Part shown: one piece after another, positions 9,815-19,775 of the stretch
How the letters are laid out: the number at the start of each line of letters is the position of its first letter
Position numbering within the stretch: position 1 is the stretch's first letter
Assembly (NCBI GenBank): GCA_002729765.1
Contig: PBYV01000051.1
Span: 1-53,306, forward strand
Origin: Acidimicrobiaceae bacterium
GTDB taxonomy: Bacteria > Actinomycetota > Acidimicrobiia > Acidimicrobiales > MedAcidi-G1
Direction of reading: 5' to 3'
DNA: 53,306 nucleotides
Made by a program: the position numbers and the translations under genes
The notes under the pieces: generated by a model
The model's database searches: none
What the model saw: only the letters and a program-made list of their open reading frames with translations
Told to the model about the DNA's origin: nothing

Positions 9815-9986
9815 GGAGAGGTACCCCTTTTATAGTTGTAATCGACTCGTCTCACCGGACAAGTCAAACTGTCACTTGTTAAATTAGAAGAATCAAATAG
9901 GCCTGTGGTGGATCCTGCTAGAACTTTTTCTAATATTTTTAGATTTTCCACTTTTTCTGATGGAAATGCACTAATATTGCCCGTTT

Positions 9987-11165
9987 ATGCTAAAGATCAC
10001 CGGTTTTAAGGGGAAAACATCGTCCAGTAGTGCTCTTAAATCTTTATTTGTCATGTGTTTTTTTCTTATTTTCGGTTCTTTTTTGGCACCTGATGTGATT
10101 GATATTTGGGCATCAACACAAAAAAATGATTTCCGCCGTGATTTAGCCAAAGAATGGTCAGATTCAGTAGGTGAAATGAGCAGAGACATCAAGATTAATG
10201 AAATACGAGAATTTTCAGAGCGCATACTTGATAGTTCCTCATCAGAAGAGCTGCTGCAACCGTTGGTGAAACCGGTTTTAACGATTAAAGAAGTAACTAT
10301 TCCAATAAAAGACGAAATATTAGAAGAAAACGATAGCGAGGTAAGAACTGAAGAGAAATCAACGCCATCAAGAATTGAAAATGTATCTCCGTTACCTACT
10401 ATTGCCCCGACAACTCTTCCTCCTCCAGTAACAGCAGTCGCAATAACAACCACTACAACTTTCGTCGACTCAGAATCTTTTATAAAAGCTCGAAGGATGG
10501 GAACAGTTGATGATCCATTGCGAGTACTTGCTGTAGGTGATTCCCTAATGTTGGATTTTCAATATGGTTTAGAAAGAATTTTAGAACCGAGAAAAGATAT
10601 AAATATTGAGGGTAGGGGAGCGTTAGGTTTTGGTTTCACGGTTCCACACTGGGACTGGGAAGACGATGTGATACCTGACTACAAATCAATGGTTGGAAGA
10701 GTGCGTCCAGATGTTGTTATAGCAATGATTGGAGCCAATGAATTCCAAGGGTATGCAATCGAAGGTGAAGATCTCAAACCAGGCTCTTTCCGGTGGAATG
10801 AGGTTTTGACTGAACGAGCACATGATGCAATCTCTTATTGGATAGCAGACGGTGCATATCTCTATTGGTGGACGACTCCGAGAATGTCCGACCCTTCTTA
10901 CTTGACTGACGATTTGAATAGCATTTGGGATTCTGTAGTTAGCGACTGGCACCCAAAAGCTGAAATGGTCGACAGTATGAAAGTTTTAGGCGACGAAGAC
11001 GGGAAATTCCGTTGGAACATGGAAATGCTCGACGGTTCCATTATTCCTCTTCGTAAAGAACATGGCGTCCATTTTTTCGAGGTAGGGGCAGACGGTTTAT
11101 CTAGACAGTTTGAAGAAATCTTGGAAAAAGACGGATGGGTTAAAGGTCGGAGGCCTAGTTCTTAA
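9987..11165 (+). CDS. Membrane-anchored SGNH/DUF459-like hydrolase-fold protein with Thr/Pro-rich linker
   Basis: 392 aa; N-terminal hydrophobic anchor SLFVMCFFLIFGSFLAPDVI, linker PTIAPTTLPPPVTAVAITTTTTF, block I VGDSLMLDFQYGL, block III IAMIGANEFQG, C-terminal HGVHFFEVGADGLS. Confidence 0.75.
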   Translation: MLKITGFKGKTSSSSALKSLFVMCFFLIFGSFLAPDVIDIWASTQKNDFRRDLAKEWSDSVGEMSRDIKINEIREFSERILDSSSSEELLQPLVKPVLTIKEVTIPIKDEILEENDSEVRTEEKSTPSRIENVSPLPTIAPTTLPPPVTAVAITTTTTFVDSESFIKARRMGTVDDPLRVLAVGDSLMLDFQYGLERILEPRKDINIEGRGALGFGFTVPHWDWEDDVIPDYKSMVGRVRPDVVIAMIGANEFQGYAIEGEDLKPGSFRWNEVLTERAHDAISYWIADGAYLYWWTTPRMSDPSYLTDDLNSIWDSVVSDWHPKAEMVDSMKVLGDEDGKFRWNMEMLDGSIIPLRKEHGVHFFEVGADGLSRQFEEILEKDGWVKGRRPSS

Positions 11166-11506
11166 TCTTCTTTTTTTAACCGCTCTTTCAGTAAGGAGAT
11201 TTCTTCCACGAGAATTCGTATCCGATTCTCCATTCGTGAAAGTTCATAAGAAAAATGCATAGCTAGTAGGAACAGAAAACCTATTGCTAAGAGTAGAAAA
11301 AGAGTCGGTTGATACCATATTCCGAGTTTTTCAGCAGTCCAGTCAAGTATCTGAGGAACGGCAGAAATTACCGCTAGCGCTGTTCCAACTGTTAGCCACA
11401 GGATTGAATATTTTGCTTTGAGGGCTTTAAGTCGGACCAGTCTTACGATCAAGAATAAAGCGCCTAAAGCGAGAACGGCTATCAAAATATGTGTCGATGA
11501 ACTCAT
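11162..11506 (-). CDS. DUF2304-like membrane protein
   Basis: 114 aa; LIVRLVRLKALKAKYSILWLTVGTALAVISAVPQILDWTAEKLGIWYQPTLFLLLAIGFLFLLAMHFSYELSRMENRIRILVEEISLL; adjacent to GT2. Confidence 0.78.
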   Translation of the reverse strand: MSSSTHILIAVLALGALFLIVRLVRLKALKAKYSILWLTVGTALAVISAVPQILDWTAEKLGIWYQPTLFLLLAIGFLFLLAMHFSYELSRMENRIRILVEEISLLKERLKKED

Positions 11507-11510
11507 AGAG

Positions 11511-12206
11511 TCAATCCTTTTTCTTTTTGCGAGTACCAGCTAGCACCACTATCAAAAGTCGTAAAAAGTAATAAACTAGGCGCAAGTTGCGATTAGATGC
11601 TTGCCCGGCAGATCTTTCTCGCATTTGAACTGGAATTTCTGAAATTTTAAAACCATTTTTTGAAGCTATAAGCAGTGCTTCTACAGAATCCATATATTCA
11701 ACTGGGTATTCCTTAGCGAAAAGCTTGATTACTGGTTTTCTGAAAGAGCGAAAACCAGAAGAGGTGTCAGTAAATTTCTGACCTGTATAGATCCTTACTA
11801 GGAGTCGCAGAAAGTTCATTGCAGCTTTTCTGCTTGAACCAACTTTATAAGAGTGGTCAGTAGAAAATCTGCTCCCAATTACCATGTCGGCGCTTTCGAG
11901 TTCAGAAAGCAGTAGGGATATTTGCGTTGGATCATGCTGTCCATCTGCATCAAACTGATAAGCACAGTCAATTTCTCTATCGAGGCAGTAGCGAAAACCT
12001 AAACGAAGAGCGCCTCCAATTCCTAGGTTGAAAGGCATAGAAAGACAGACGCAGTCGAATTTTTTAGCGATTTCGGCAGTTTCATCCGTGGAACCGTCAT
12101 TAACTACAACTATTAGATGCTCTGGGAAAAGCGCTTTAATTTCACTTATTACATTTGGAAGTGATTCAGCTTCGTTAAAAGCTGGAATAATAGCTGCGGT
12201 TGTCAT
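11511..12206 (-). CDS. Glycosyltransferase family 2 (polyprenyl-phosphate sugar synthase-like)
   Basis: ORF to 12215 with likely start at 12206 (MTTAAIIPAFNEAESLPNVISEI); VVNDGSTDETAEIA, DADGQHDP, GSRF. Confidence 0.9.
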   Translation of the reverse strand: MTTAAIIPAFNEAESLPNVISEIKALFPEHLIVVVNDGSTDETAEIAKKFDCVCLSMPFNLGIGGALRLGFRYCLDREIDCAYQFDADGQHDPTQISLLLSELESADMVIGSRFSTDHSYKVGSSRKAAMNFLRLLVRIYTGQKFTDTSSGFRSFRKPVIKLFAKEYPVEYMDSVEALLIASKNGFKISEIPVQMRERSAGQASNRNLRLVYYFLRLLIVVLAGTRKKKKD

Positions 12207-12246
12207 AAGAAGCACAGTATCCGCAGTTGACCATTTTTCTTCGATA

Positions 12247-13161
12247 TCAAAAAGCGTCGAAGTCTAATAATTCAAATTCGGCAAGTTCAAAATTGGTATT
12301 AGTTTCAAAAAAATGAACTACCAAATCAAGAGGACTGGGTTGGAATTTTCTTGGAATTTTCAGACCATCCATCTTGAAGTGGTGATTTTTACCCCAATAA
12401 GCGACAAAAGGCGTTTTGTGGTATTTGGCGATACCTGATGCAAGGAGTGATATGGGGAAAGGAACTTCATTCGGATTTATAGGAAACGTTTTGAGTAGAA
12501 CAGCTATTTTGATTCCGCCAATAGAAACCTTTGTGGTCACGAGGAGGGCTGACTCAGATACGTGTAAATAGTAGTTGGCCTCTGGTCTCGCAAGCCTCCA
12601 CTTCAAAAGTTCTGCGTTCCAGATAGGGGAAAACCCTGAAGGGTGCACAAAAGTTTTAAAATCACAAAATTCTTCTAGTGGAAATTTTTTGAGTTCGTTA
12701 CCTTCCAATCGAAATGTTTCTAATTCAATTTTTGATCTTGCGAGTTTTAAAAATCGAAAATCGAGAGAAGGGAGCTTTCTCCAACCCATTGCTTCGGTCA
12801 TTCGTGGTGAAGATTGTGAATTTGCCACTCCAAGAATTCCATCTAAGTTACCTTTGATTCCAGCTTCGTAACTTTTTTCTATAGTTTTGCGAAACAACCC
12901 TTTACCGCGACTGTTCGGAGATACGGCTAAATCAACACCTACGCCTAATGCGAGTTTATTTCCGAGATTGTTTTCGAAAATTTTCGGAATCAAAGCGTAG
13001 TTACTTATTTGTTCATTTTCTTCAAGAAGATATCCAATGCAAGCAGAACCGGCAGGATTTTTCTGATATTGCCACCCCAGGTATTCAACGGATATCGAAG
13101 CTTTACGTTTGAACACGTTGTTTAACAGGTTTGCAGTTAACAGAAGATCTAAATTTTCCAT
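12247..13161 (-). CDS. GNAT-like N-acyltransferase family protein
   Basis: 304 aa; LGVGVDLAVSPNSRGKGLFRKTIEKSYEAGIKGNLDGILGVANSQSSPRMTEAMGWRKL is a GNAT motif A-like region. Confidence 0.65.
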   Translation of the reverse strand: MENLDLLLTANLLNNVFKRKASISVEYLGWQYQKNPAGSACIGYLLEENEQISNYALIPKIFENNLGNKLALGVGVDLAVSPNSRGKGLFRKTIEKSYEAGIKGNLDGILGVANSQSSPRMTEAMGWRKLPSLDFRFLKLARSKIELETFRLEGNELKKFPLEEFCDFKTFVHPSGFSPIWNAELLKWRLARPEANYYLHVSESALLVTTKVSIGGIKIAVLLKTFPINPNEVPFPISLLASGIAKYHKTPFVAYWGKNHHFKMDGLKIPRKFQPSPLDLVVHFFETNTNFELAEFELLDFDAF

Positions 13162-13496
13162 TTTTTATCTTTTTGTAAATAAATCAATAAACACGCACTT
13201 AAAAAAAGAAGAGAAAATCCAAATACGAAACGGAAGGTAGCTCTGCCGGAGCAACTGACGGATTTGTGTACTGTTGGGTCTCCAATTTTTGGTTTTGGGT
13301 TGACATAAACATCATAGGAGGGGGAATCTTCAGTAAAAGTTCCAAAAATTGGGCTTCTGCAAGAAGCTTCTGGAGTGTTCTCGAATGAGAAAATTTCCCC
13401 ACCAGGAAGAGGTCGTGAAAAAGGGACTAAAGAAATCCAGAGTCCGAGAACTATCAGAAGGGTTAAAGGAATTGGTAAAAATTTGTTTTTCTTCAC
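13149..13496 (-). CDS. Small two-TM protein with extracytoplasmic domain containing two Cys
   Basis: 115 aa; hydrophobic segments IPLTLLIVLGLWISLVPF and FRFVFGFSLLFLSACLLIYL flanking a polar domain with EASCRSP and SVSCSG; stop overlaps start of the GNAT gene. Confidence 0.65.
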   Translation of the reverse strand: MKKNKFLPIPLTLLIVLGLWISLVPFSRPLPGGEIFSFENTPEASCRSPIFGTFTEDSPSYDVYVNPKPKIGDPTVHKSVSCSGRATFRFVFGFSLLFLSACLLIYLQKDKKWKI

Positions 13497-13533
13497 AGCA
13501 CGCTGATCCTATACGGTCGGTTAGCCTCACCAA

Positions 13534-14583
13534 ATGTTTAGGAAATTCTATATAGATTGTCTAGTCATATCTGTTTGTTGTTTGTTGGTTGCCTGTGGCA
13601 GCGAGGAACATACTCTTAATGCTTCTTCCAGCGCTTACACACCATTAGAGAAACCTGGAACTACCAGCATTCCTATACCTGTTTTTGTTGAAAAACCTAA
13701 AGAAATTGAAGAATTATTGCCTACATTTCCGATACGTCAAGAAAAAGTAGAAAAAGTAAATACTGAAGAAATTACTCAACAGGAGAGCGACTTGGGAACC
13801 CACCAACAGGAGATTGGCTTGGAAGTTACTGAAAAGGAGTTCGAAGATAATGATCTATTTGAGGTGAGTGTTGTCCGTCGCCCAGAAAAAGATTCACCGT
13901 TAGACATTGTCAGTATTGGGGATAGTGTTTCCTTTGATGCTGAACCTGGTTTGCGAGCGGCATTGGAGAGCACAGGAGTGGTACGCGTAGAGACCCGTTC
14001 ATTTGGGGGTATAGGAATTAGTATCGAAGGATTCGATCGCTATTTGGAAGAAGCTTTAATAAATAAACCTGAAGTTGTAACTGTCATGCTTGGAGGGTTC
14101 GATTTAAAGTTTCTGTCAAAAAATGAGAATACCTATGAGCGTATGCTCGTAGAGGCAGTAGATAGAATTTTGCAAGATGCTAAACATATTATTTGGGTAG
14201 GAATGGCGCCTACACCAGTAGAAGAAAATCTTGAAGAAGATCGCCTGTTATTTAATTCAATTATTAAGACTTTCTCCAAAAGTAATCCTCAGGTTCATTA
14301 TTTAGATACTGACTTAATTTTGGGTGGACCCGAAGGTAATTTCCAAAGATTTCTTGAGAATGTGGAAGGGGAAATATCTCAGATCAGGAAAGTTAGAGAT
14401 GGTAGTGACGATGGTCATTTATGTTCAGCGGGTGCAGCTTTGATCGGTGAGATTGTTTATGAAAAACTTCTGAACTTCGTATCTCTTCCGGAAAGGGCTA
14501 CTGACTGGTGGTCGGGAGAGTGGACTAAGGATCCACGCTACGACGACCCGCCAGGGGGATGTGCTCATAGTTTCGTTAAATAG
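13534..14583 (+). CDS. SGNH-like lipoprotein (DUF459-like fold)
   Basis: 349 aa; lipobox VCCLLVACGSE; VSIGDSVSFDAEPGLRAAL; C-terminal DDGHLCSAGAALIG. Confidence 0.72.
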   Translation: MFRKFYIDCLVISVCCLLVACGSEEHTLNASSSAYTPLEKPGTTSIPIPVFVEKPKEIEELLPTFPIRQEKVEKVNTEEITQQESDLGTHQQEIGLEVTEKEFEDNDLFEVSVVRRPEKDSPLDIVSIGDSVSFDAEPGLRAALESTGVVRVETRSFGGIGISIEGFDRYLEEALINKPEVVTVMLGGFDLKFLSKNENTYERMLVEAVDRILQDAKHIIWVGMAPTPVEENLEEDRLLFNSIIKTFSKSNPQVHYLDTDLILGGPEGNFQRFLENVEGEISQIRKVRDGSDDGHLCSAGAALIGEIVYEKLLNFVSLPERATDWWSGEWTKDPRYDDPPGGCAHSFVK

Positions 14584-15961
14584 ATTGAGACTTTTCGGAA
14601 ATTTTTTTCATGAATATATCAATAGAAAATGCTGCAAGAACAACTAATGACGCTTCCGCTGCAGTGCGGTAGCGGGTATTTCCAAAAGCCAACGTAGCGG
14701 TAAATGTAACAATCGGAATCCAAGCAGCGGTTATAAAAAGAGTTTCTCTCTGCTTTTTCCATAATTTTAAGATGGCCATCAGGGAAAGAGGTAATAAAAG
14801 TAAGTATTGACCAAAACCTATTAAGGAAATTGCAAAAGAGCGACGATCGGCGAGCACGTCGAGGCGGAGTTGTTCAATGGGCTTGTAAGCACCCCACATC
14901 CTCCCGATACGTGCAGGGGCAACAACTGTAATGAACCTTTTTTTGTGCTCTGATATGTAATCAAAAGCTCGCTCACGAACAACAATGTCGCGTTGTGACT
15001 CATCAAGTAACTCACCATCTTCGCCATACGGAGGTGGTTCACCGCACTTAAGTTCCCAGTACCCAAGGTTCTGTCCATAGTAAGTGGAATCGCAATTAGC
15101 CTGAACTAAAACTGTGCCTGCACCATCAGATAGAAAAACGTTCTCTTCAAAGGAGTAAAGATTTCGAATCACCCACGGGGAAATTATAATAAGTGCCGCT
15201 AATCCGATAGAGAGATATCGCAGTATTTTTGTGCGCCATGAAATCTTTTCTTTAAACAGAATAACTGCAGCTACCAGAGGAAGATATATGAGTAGTTCAG
15301 CGCGACACAGAGCCGCTAAACCTCCAACACATCCAAAAATTAAAGCATTTTTCATGTTCTGGTTTTCAGCGAAAACTAAAGCGGCGAGAATACTTGCCAT
15401 GGCTCCAGTTATTGCACACGTTTCTGCCATAAGTAGTCCGTCATTAATCCAAATGAATGCATAAGTAGCAGTTAGCGATGCAGTAATTAAACCAAGTCGT
15501 TCTGAAACAATTTTTCTTCCGATTAAACCAGCAAGAATTATTGAAGGTATTCCTAAGAAAATTGAAAATATTTGCTGTTGGAAAACAGTTGTAAATCCAA
15601 GAAAAGAACCGATTGAGAGCAGTAAGGTCCACATCGGTGGATGCCCGGCAGTCGGTTCTATGTGACCGATCGGGGTAATTACTTCTATTAGTTCCCCTTC
15701 AACGGGTACCGAATCAATAGCCCCGAAAAGGTAACGAAAAGGTTCTGTAAATCCAAGACCGTCCGCAAAAATGTTTGCAGTCAGATGGTAGGAGGAAGCG
15801 TCGCCGCTCAATTGGTTATCAGCAGCTACAAGAAGAAAATATAAGAGGCGTATAAAAAATCCCAAAAGACAAATAAGTAACAGAATTTTGTTAAAACCTA
15901 GTCTTTTAATCAGATCATGTTTTTCTTTGGTTTCCATCACGGTGGTCACTATTGGATTCAC
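14576..15961 (-). CDS. Multi-TM glycosyltransferase, GT39/ArnT-like (paralogue A)
   Basis: 461 aa; many TM segments; GDASSYHLTANIFADGLGFTEPFRYLFG...IGHIEPTAGHPPMWTLLLS. Confidence 0.82.
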   Translation of the reverse strand: MNPIVTTVMETKEKHDLIKRLGFNKILLLICLLGFFIRLLYFLLVAADNQLSGDASSYHLTANIFADGLGFTEPFRYLFGAIDSVPVEGELIEVITPIGHIEPTAGHPPMWTLLLSIGSFLGFTTVFQQQIFSIFLGIPSIILAGLIGRKIVSERLGLITASLTATYAFIWINDGLLMAETCAITGAMASILAALVFAENQNMKNALIFGCVGGLAALCRAELLIYLPLVAAVILFKEKISWRTKILRYLSIGLAALIIISPWVIRNLYSFEENVFLSDGAGTVLVQANCDSTYYGQNLGYWELKCGEPPPYGEDGELLDESQRDIVVRERAFDYISEHKKRFITVVAPARIGRMWGAYKPIEQLRLDVLADRRSFAISLIGFGQYLLLLPLSLMAILKLWKKQRETLFITAAWIPIVTFTATLAFGNTRYRTAAEASLVVLAAFSIDIFMKKISEKSQSI

Positions 15962-16806
15962 TTCTTTCCAGAATATGGAGATTCCGGATCAACTATTTGA
16001 AGCTCAGACAGATCAATTGCCGACGCTATCTCACCAAGAGATTGTGATGAAGTCCCCTTAAGGAAGTCGCGCATTTTATTTTCCATGCCTTTTCGACCAA
16101 TCCATGCTATTCGACTTGTTAAGCGTCCGACATTCTCTAATTGGTAGTACTTTTCTTCTGGGTCAAATTCCCAAGGATGACAGTAGGTCCAGAGAACCTC
16201 TTTATTTGAAGATTGTCGTACACCGATCTTTCTAATGACCGAAGGGAAGAGTCGAAAGTAAGCGCCTCCTAGGTAAGGAACGGTAAAACCAAAGATATTT
16301 GTCACAGGGCACGGGAACTCAATAACAGAGTTCAACCACCTGAATGGTTGCTTCGGTAAGCCAGTCCATCCATAAAGCGGATTCTTAGCAGGTAGCACAC
16401 TTGAAGAATAGGTAAAGCCGATTTTCTGCATAATGGGAACTACCCAACGAGTTTCACGCGTAAGTGACATTGTTGGCGCCCTGTAACCATTTACCTGTTG
16501 ACCCGAAATGTCTTCAAGTGATCGCTTCGCCTCATCTAATTCTCGTTCAAAGTCATCTGGGTTCAGTAGTTGCAATGGTATGTGTTTATGGGAGTGTAAG
16601 CCGATTTCATGGCCAGCTTCTACAGCTTTCCTTATCAATTCTGGATGTCTTCCAGCCACATCACCAACGACAAAAATTGTTGCTCGGATTCCCATTTCAG
16701 CAAAAAGATTTAGAACTTTTTCTGTCATCAATTTTGAGCGGTCTTCGAAGTTATTTGAAGGTCGAAGATCTTCGACATCTAGAGTAACTGAAATATTTTT
16801 TAGCAT
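15958..16806 (-). CDS. Polysaccharide deacetylase (NodB-type, DUF3473-like C-terminus)
   Basis: 282 aa; VTLDVEDL, ATIFVVGDVAGRHPELIRKAVEAGHEIGLHSHKH, GYRAPTMSLTRETRW, YCHPWEFDPEEKYY. Confidence 0.88.
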   Translation of the reverse strand: MLKNISVTLDVEDLRPSNNFEDRSKLMTEKVLNLFAEMGIRATIFVVGDVAGRHPELIRKAVEAGHEIGLHSHKHIPLQLLNPDDFERELDEAKRSLEDISGQQVNGYRAPTMSLTRETRWVVPIMQKIGFTYSSSVLPAKNPLYGWTGLPKQPFRWLNSVIEFPCPVTNIFGFTVPYLGGAYFRLFPSVIRKIGVRQSSNKEVLWTYCHPWEFDPEEKYYQLENVGRLTSRIAWIGRKGMENKMRDFLKGTSSQSLGEIASAIDLSELQIVDPESPYSGKK

Positions 16807-18239
16807 TTTTCTACTTCTGACATAGAAACAGGTATCTGCTTCTTTTTTGTGCGAAATCTCCTACCCTTTTCGAAGAGAAACTGTACCCCAAAGGAAGCAA
16901 GAATTATTATTGAGATTTCAGCTGAAACACGATACCTAGTTGTTCCCATACTTATTGCGGCGAGCAGAGTAGTGATTAGTGGAATCGTCAAAATTGGTAG
17001 TAATGGTATTTTCCTAGCCTTAAGTCTGAATAGACCAAAGATTGATAAAGGGATTAGAGAATAATATTGGAAGAGTCCTATGAGCGAAAGGCTAAAATTT
17101 CTCCCCTCAACAAGTTTGTCGGCACGCAACTGTTCTAAAGGCGAGTAAACCCCCCATAAACGAGCTACACGTTTCGGGATAACATGCCCAAAAAGACGCC
17201 CTTTATGTTCAGCGGCGTACTCGATACCTCGTGATCGATATTCCTTATCACGGACAGATTCGTCGGTTGGTTCACCATTTTTTCCTACAGGTTGAGGTAG
17301 GCCACACAAATATTCCCAGTAACCCTGCTTATCCCCGAAGTAGGTGGCTTCACAATTAGTCTGCGCCAATAAAATCCCTGAACCATTAGAGAGGAGTACT
17401 GGTTCTTCAAATTGGATTAGATTTCTGACAACCCAAGGTGTCAATACTGAAGCAACGATAACTCCTACAAGAAAATACTTCGTTAATCGTTTTTTTAGCG
17501 TCAGATGTGAATTGCGCAGAATAGGTAATGCCAAAAAAGGGATAGCGATTATAAATTCAGCTCTTGTAAGAACTGCCAATCCTCCTATTACACCGAACGT
17601 TGTTATTAGGAAAAGTGAGTTTTTGTTGTAAAGACGAGCTGAGAGTCCGACTGCAATTGCCACTATTGGTATTACGAGAGTTTCTGACATTAAGAGTCCG
17701 TCATTTAGCCATAGAAATGCGTATATTGAAGCAATTCCAGCAGCAATCAATCCACTTTTCTCGTCGATTATTTCACGTGCAGCCCATCCGATAGCAAAAA
17801 CACCTAGTGAACCTATTAATGCAGAGAAAATCTGTTGAATTAAAATACTGTCTAAACCAAGTAAGACTGGGAAAGCTAAAAGGACCACCCAAAGAGGCGG
17901 ATGGCCGGCCGTCGGCTCGATATGCCCTACAGGCAGATTCTGATTAGTGGTTTCAGTCAAGTATGAAGGGTCTTCAAGGAAAAGTAGTTCTTGAGCCCCT
18001 CCGAACATGTATCTATAAGGTTCAACAAAGCCGAGACCCTCAACAAGCAAGCGCGAGGCGTGGTGGTAGTAAAATGCATCCCCATTTAAAGGGTCACCTT
18101 TTTCAACGAAAATCACGTACAAGAGTCTCACAAGAAAAGCGAACATAGAGATAAGAGTCAGCTTGAAGCGAAATGATTTTCCTTGAAATTTAAGTGGGTT
18201 AATCGGAAGATTACCTAGCAGCGAAATTGCTGTAGCCAT
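16800..18239 (-). CDS. Multi-TM glycosyltransferase, GT39/ArnT-like (paralogue B)
   Basis: 479 aa; shares with 14576-15961 the motifs VGHIEPTAGHPP, (Y/W)GYWE..CG.P.P.G..GE, R(L/M)WG.Y.P.EQLR.D.L...R.F..SLIG..QY. Confidence 0.82.
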   Translation of the reverse strand: MATAISLLGNLPINPLKFQGKSFRFKLTLISMFAFLVRLLYVIFVEKGDPLNGDAFYYHHASRLLVEGLGFVEPYRYMFGGAQELLFLEDPSYLTETTNQNLPVGHIEPTAGHPPLWVVLLAFPVLLGLDSILIQQIFSALIGSLGVFAIGWAAREIIDEKSGLIAAGIASIYAFLWLNDGLLMSETLVIPIVAIAVGLSARLYNKNSLFLITTFGVIGGLAVLTRAEFIIAIPFLALPILRNSHLTLKKRLTKYFLVGVIVASVLTPWVVRNLIQFEEPVLLSNGSGILLAQTNCEATYFGDKQGYWEYLCGLPQPVGKNGEPTDESVRDKEYRSRGIEYAAEHKGRLFGHVIPKRVARLWGVYSPLEQLRADKLVEGRNFSLSLIGLFQYYSLIPLSIFGLFRLKARKIPLLPILTIPLITTLLAAISMGTTRYRVSAEISIIILASFGVQFLFEKGRRFRTKKKQIPVSMSEVEKC

Positions 18240-18255
18240 TACTTAGAGGAAGCCT

Positions 18256-19689
18256 TCAAGTTTTAGTAACTTCTTCGTGATAATCCTGCTCAACGTTCAC
18301 AGACCAAATATCGTGGTCAGCTCCAAGGATATTTTCAACACTTAAAATAGCGGTAAGCATTGAATGGTCTTGATTGTTGTAACGGTGCATGCCATTTCTG
18401 CCGACTGGAAAAATATTTCCAGTATTTTGATCCAACCATTTTTTGATAATTTCGACATTTTCGAAATAGTTCTTGTCATACATAGGGTAAGCCTTTGGCA
18501 TTCTCACAACGTAAGACTCTTCTACGCTTTCTGGGTTCAGTAGTCCTAAAATTTCCATTTCTGATTTCCCGAGGTTTATTAGATCGGCATCAGGAGTCTC
18601 CCAAATATCATCACCTTCGGTTACGAAATACTCAAGGCCAAGACAAGTCTTTCCGCCCTTAACTAAATGAGGGGACCATCGTCCAAAGTTTTGAACTCGC
18701 CCCACTTTTACATCTGATGAGTGGATGTAAATCCAATTGTCGGGGAACCCTTCATTTTCGGGAACCACAAGTGCAACGGTTATGTGTTCGCGAAAGGTCA
18801 GAGAGTGTGCGGCTTCTCGAACATTTTCAGGTGCCGGCGGATCCATGGCGAGAAGAAGTTTAGAAATTGGCATTGAGGAAATTATGTGAGAAGTTTTAAA
18901 AGTTTCTGATCCATTTGAACTTTCCGTAGTTACTTCATTTGCGCTCCCATTCGAATGTTTAATCGAAGTAACTGGGTTTTGGAAGATGACGTTACTACCT
19001 TGGCCGTTTACTAGTTCATGACATTTTTCCCACATCATGCCAGGCCCCAGTTTTGGATATTCAAACTCCTCAATGAGGCTTGTAATCTCTTTCTGGTTTC
19101 TTCTAGGCATTATCGAATTTAAAACGGCCTTAAAAAGGGAGAGGTTTTTAATGCGTTGTGCTGCCCAGTCGGCTTGTATCTCACTTGCGTCAACACCCCA
19201 AACTTTTTCAGTGTAAGTCTTAAAAAACATCCTGTAGAGTCGCCAACCGAACCTACTCACCGTCCAACCTTCGAAAGTGCTTATGTCGGAAGGCTTTTTA
19301 ATTCGCACCCAAAGGTAAGAAATAACACATAGGAAAGATTCTAAAAGACCAAGATTTTTCAGTGCATTACTAGCTTTGAGTGGGTAATCATAGAAACGTC
19401 CTTTATAGAAAATGCGACTCATTCGAGGCCGTAATAGAAAGTCTCCTTCGTCGAGTATTTCATGCCAAAGATCAGAGACGATAGGCACCTTTGTGAAGAA
19501 TCGGTGACCCCCTATGTCGAAACGCCAACCATCTCGCACTTCAGTTCGACTAATACCTCCAACGACAGAGTCGGCTTCCAGGATTGTGCTTTTTATGCCA
19601 TATTTTCCGAGATGATAAGCCGCGGTAAGTCCTGCTGGCCCAGCCCCGATAATAATCGGTTCAATGTTTTCTTTGTTATTAATAGTCAC
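18256..19689 (-). CDS. FAD-dependent oxidoreductase (protoporphyrinogen-oxidase/UGM-like superfamily)
   Basis: 477 aa; [74 protein letters not shown]. Confidence 0.85.
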   Translation of the reverse strand: MTINNKENIEPIIIGAGPAGLTAAYHLGKYGIKSTILEADSVVGGISRTEVRDGWRFDIGGHRFFTKVPIVSDLWHEILDEGDFLLRPRMSRIFYKGRFYDYPLKASNALKNLGLLESFLCVISYLWVRIKKPSDISTFEGWTVSRFGWRLYRMFFKTYTEKVWGVDASEIQADWAAQRIKNLSLFKAVLNSIMPRRNQKEITSLIEEFEYPKLGPGMMWEKCHELVNGQGSNVIFQNPVTSIKHSNGSANEVTTESSNGSETFKTSHIISSMPISKLLLAMDPPAPENVREAAHSLTFREHITVALVVPENEGFPDNWIYIHSSDVKVGRVQNFGRWSPHLVKGGKTCLGLEYFVTEGDDIWETPDADLINLGKSEMEILGLLNPESVEESYVVRMPKAYPMYDKNYFENVEIIKKWLDQNTGNIFPVGRNGMHRYNNQDHSMLTAILSVENILGADHDIWSVNVEQDYHEEVTKT

Positions 19690-19775
19690 TAATACGGATC
19701 ATAGAAGCCTAAAAGGGGTAGAGAGGAAAATAAGTGAAAAATTACTTCTCTTTGCCGAAGATATTTGTCTAACTC

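Noticed and set aside
9856-9895. Inverted repeat ACAAGT...ACTTGT upstream of the 106-aa gene as an operator
   Set aside because: Only 6-bp arms with a 9-nt spacer; expected by chance in AT-rich intergenic DNA.
9971-10453. 160-aa minus-strand ORF opposite the SGNH gene
   Set aside because: Overlaps a well-supported coding region with anchor, linker and GDS motif; composition is a mirror of that frame.
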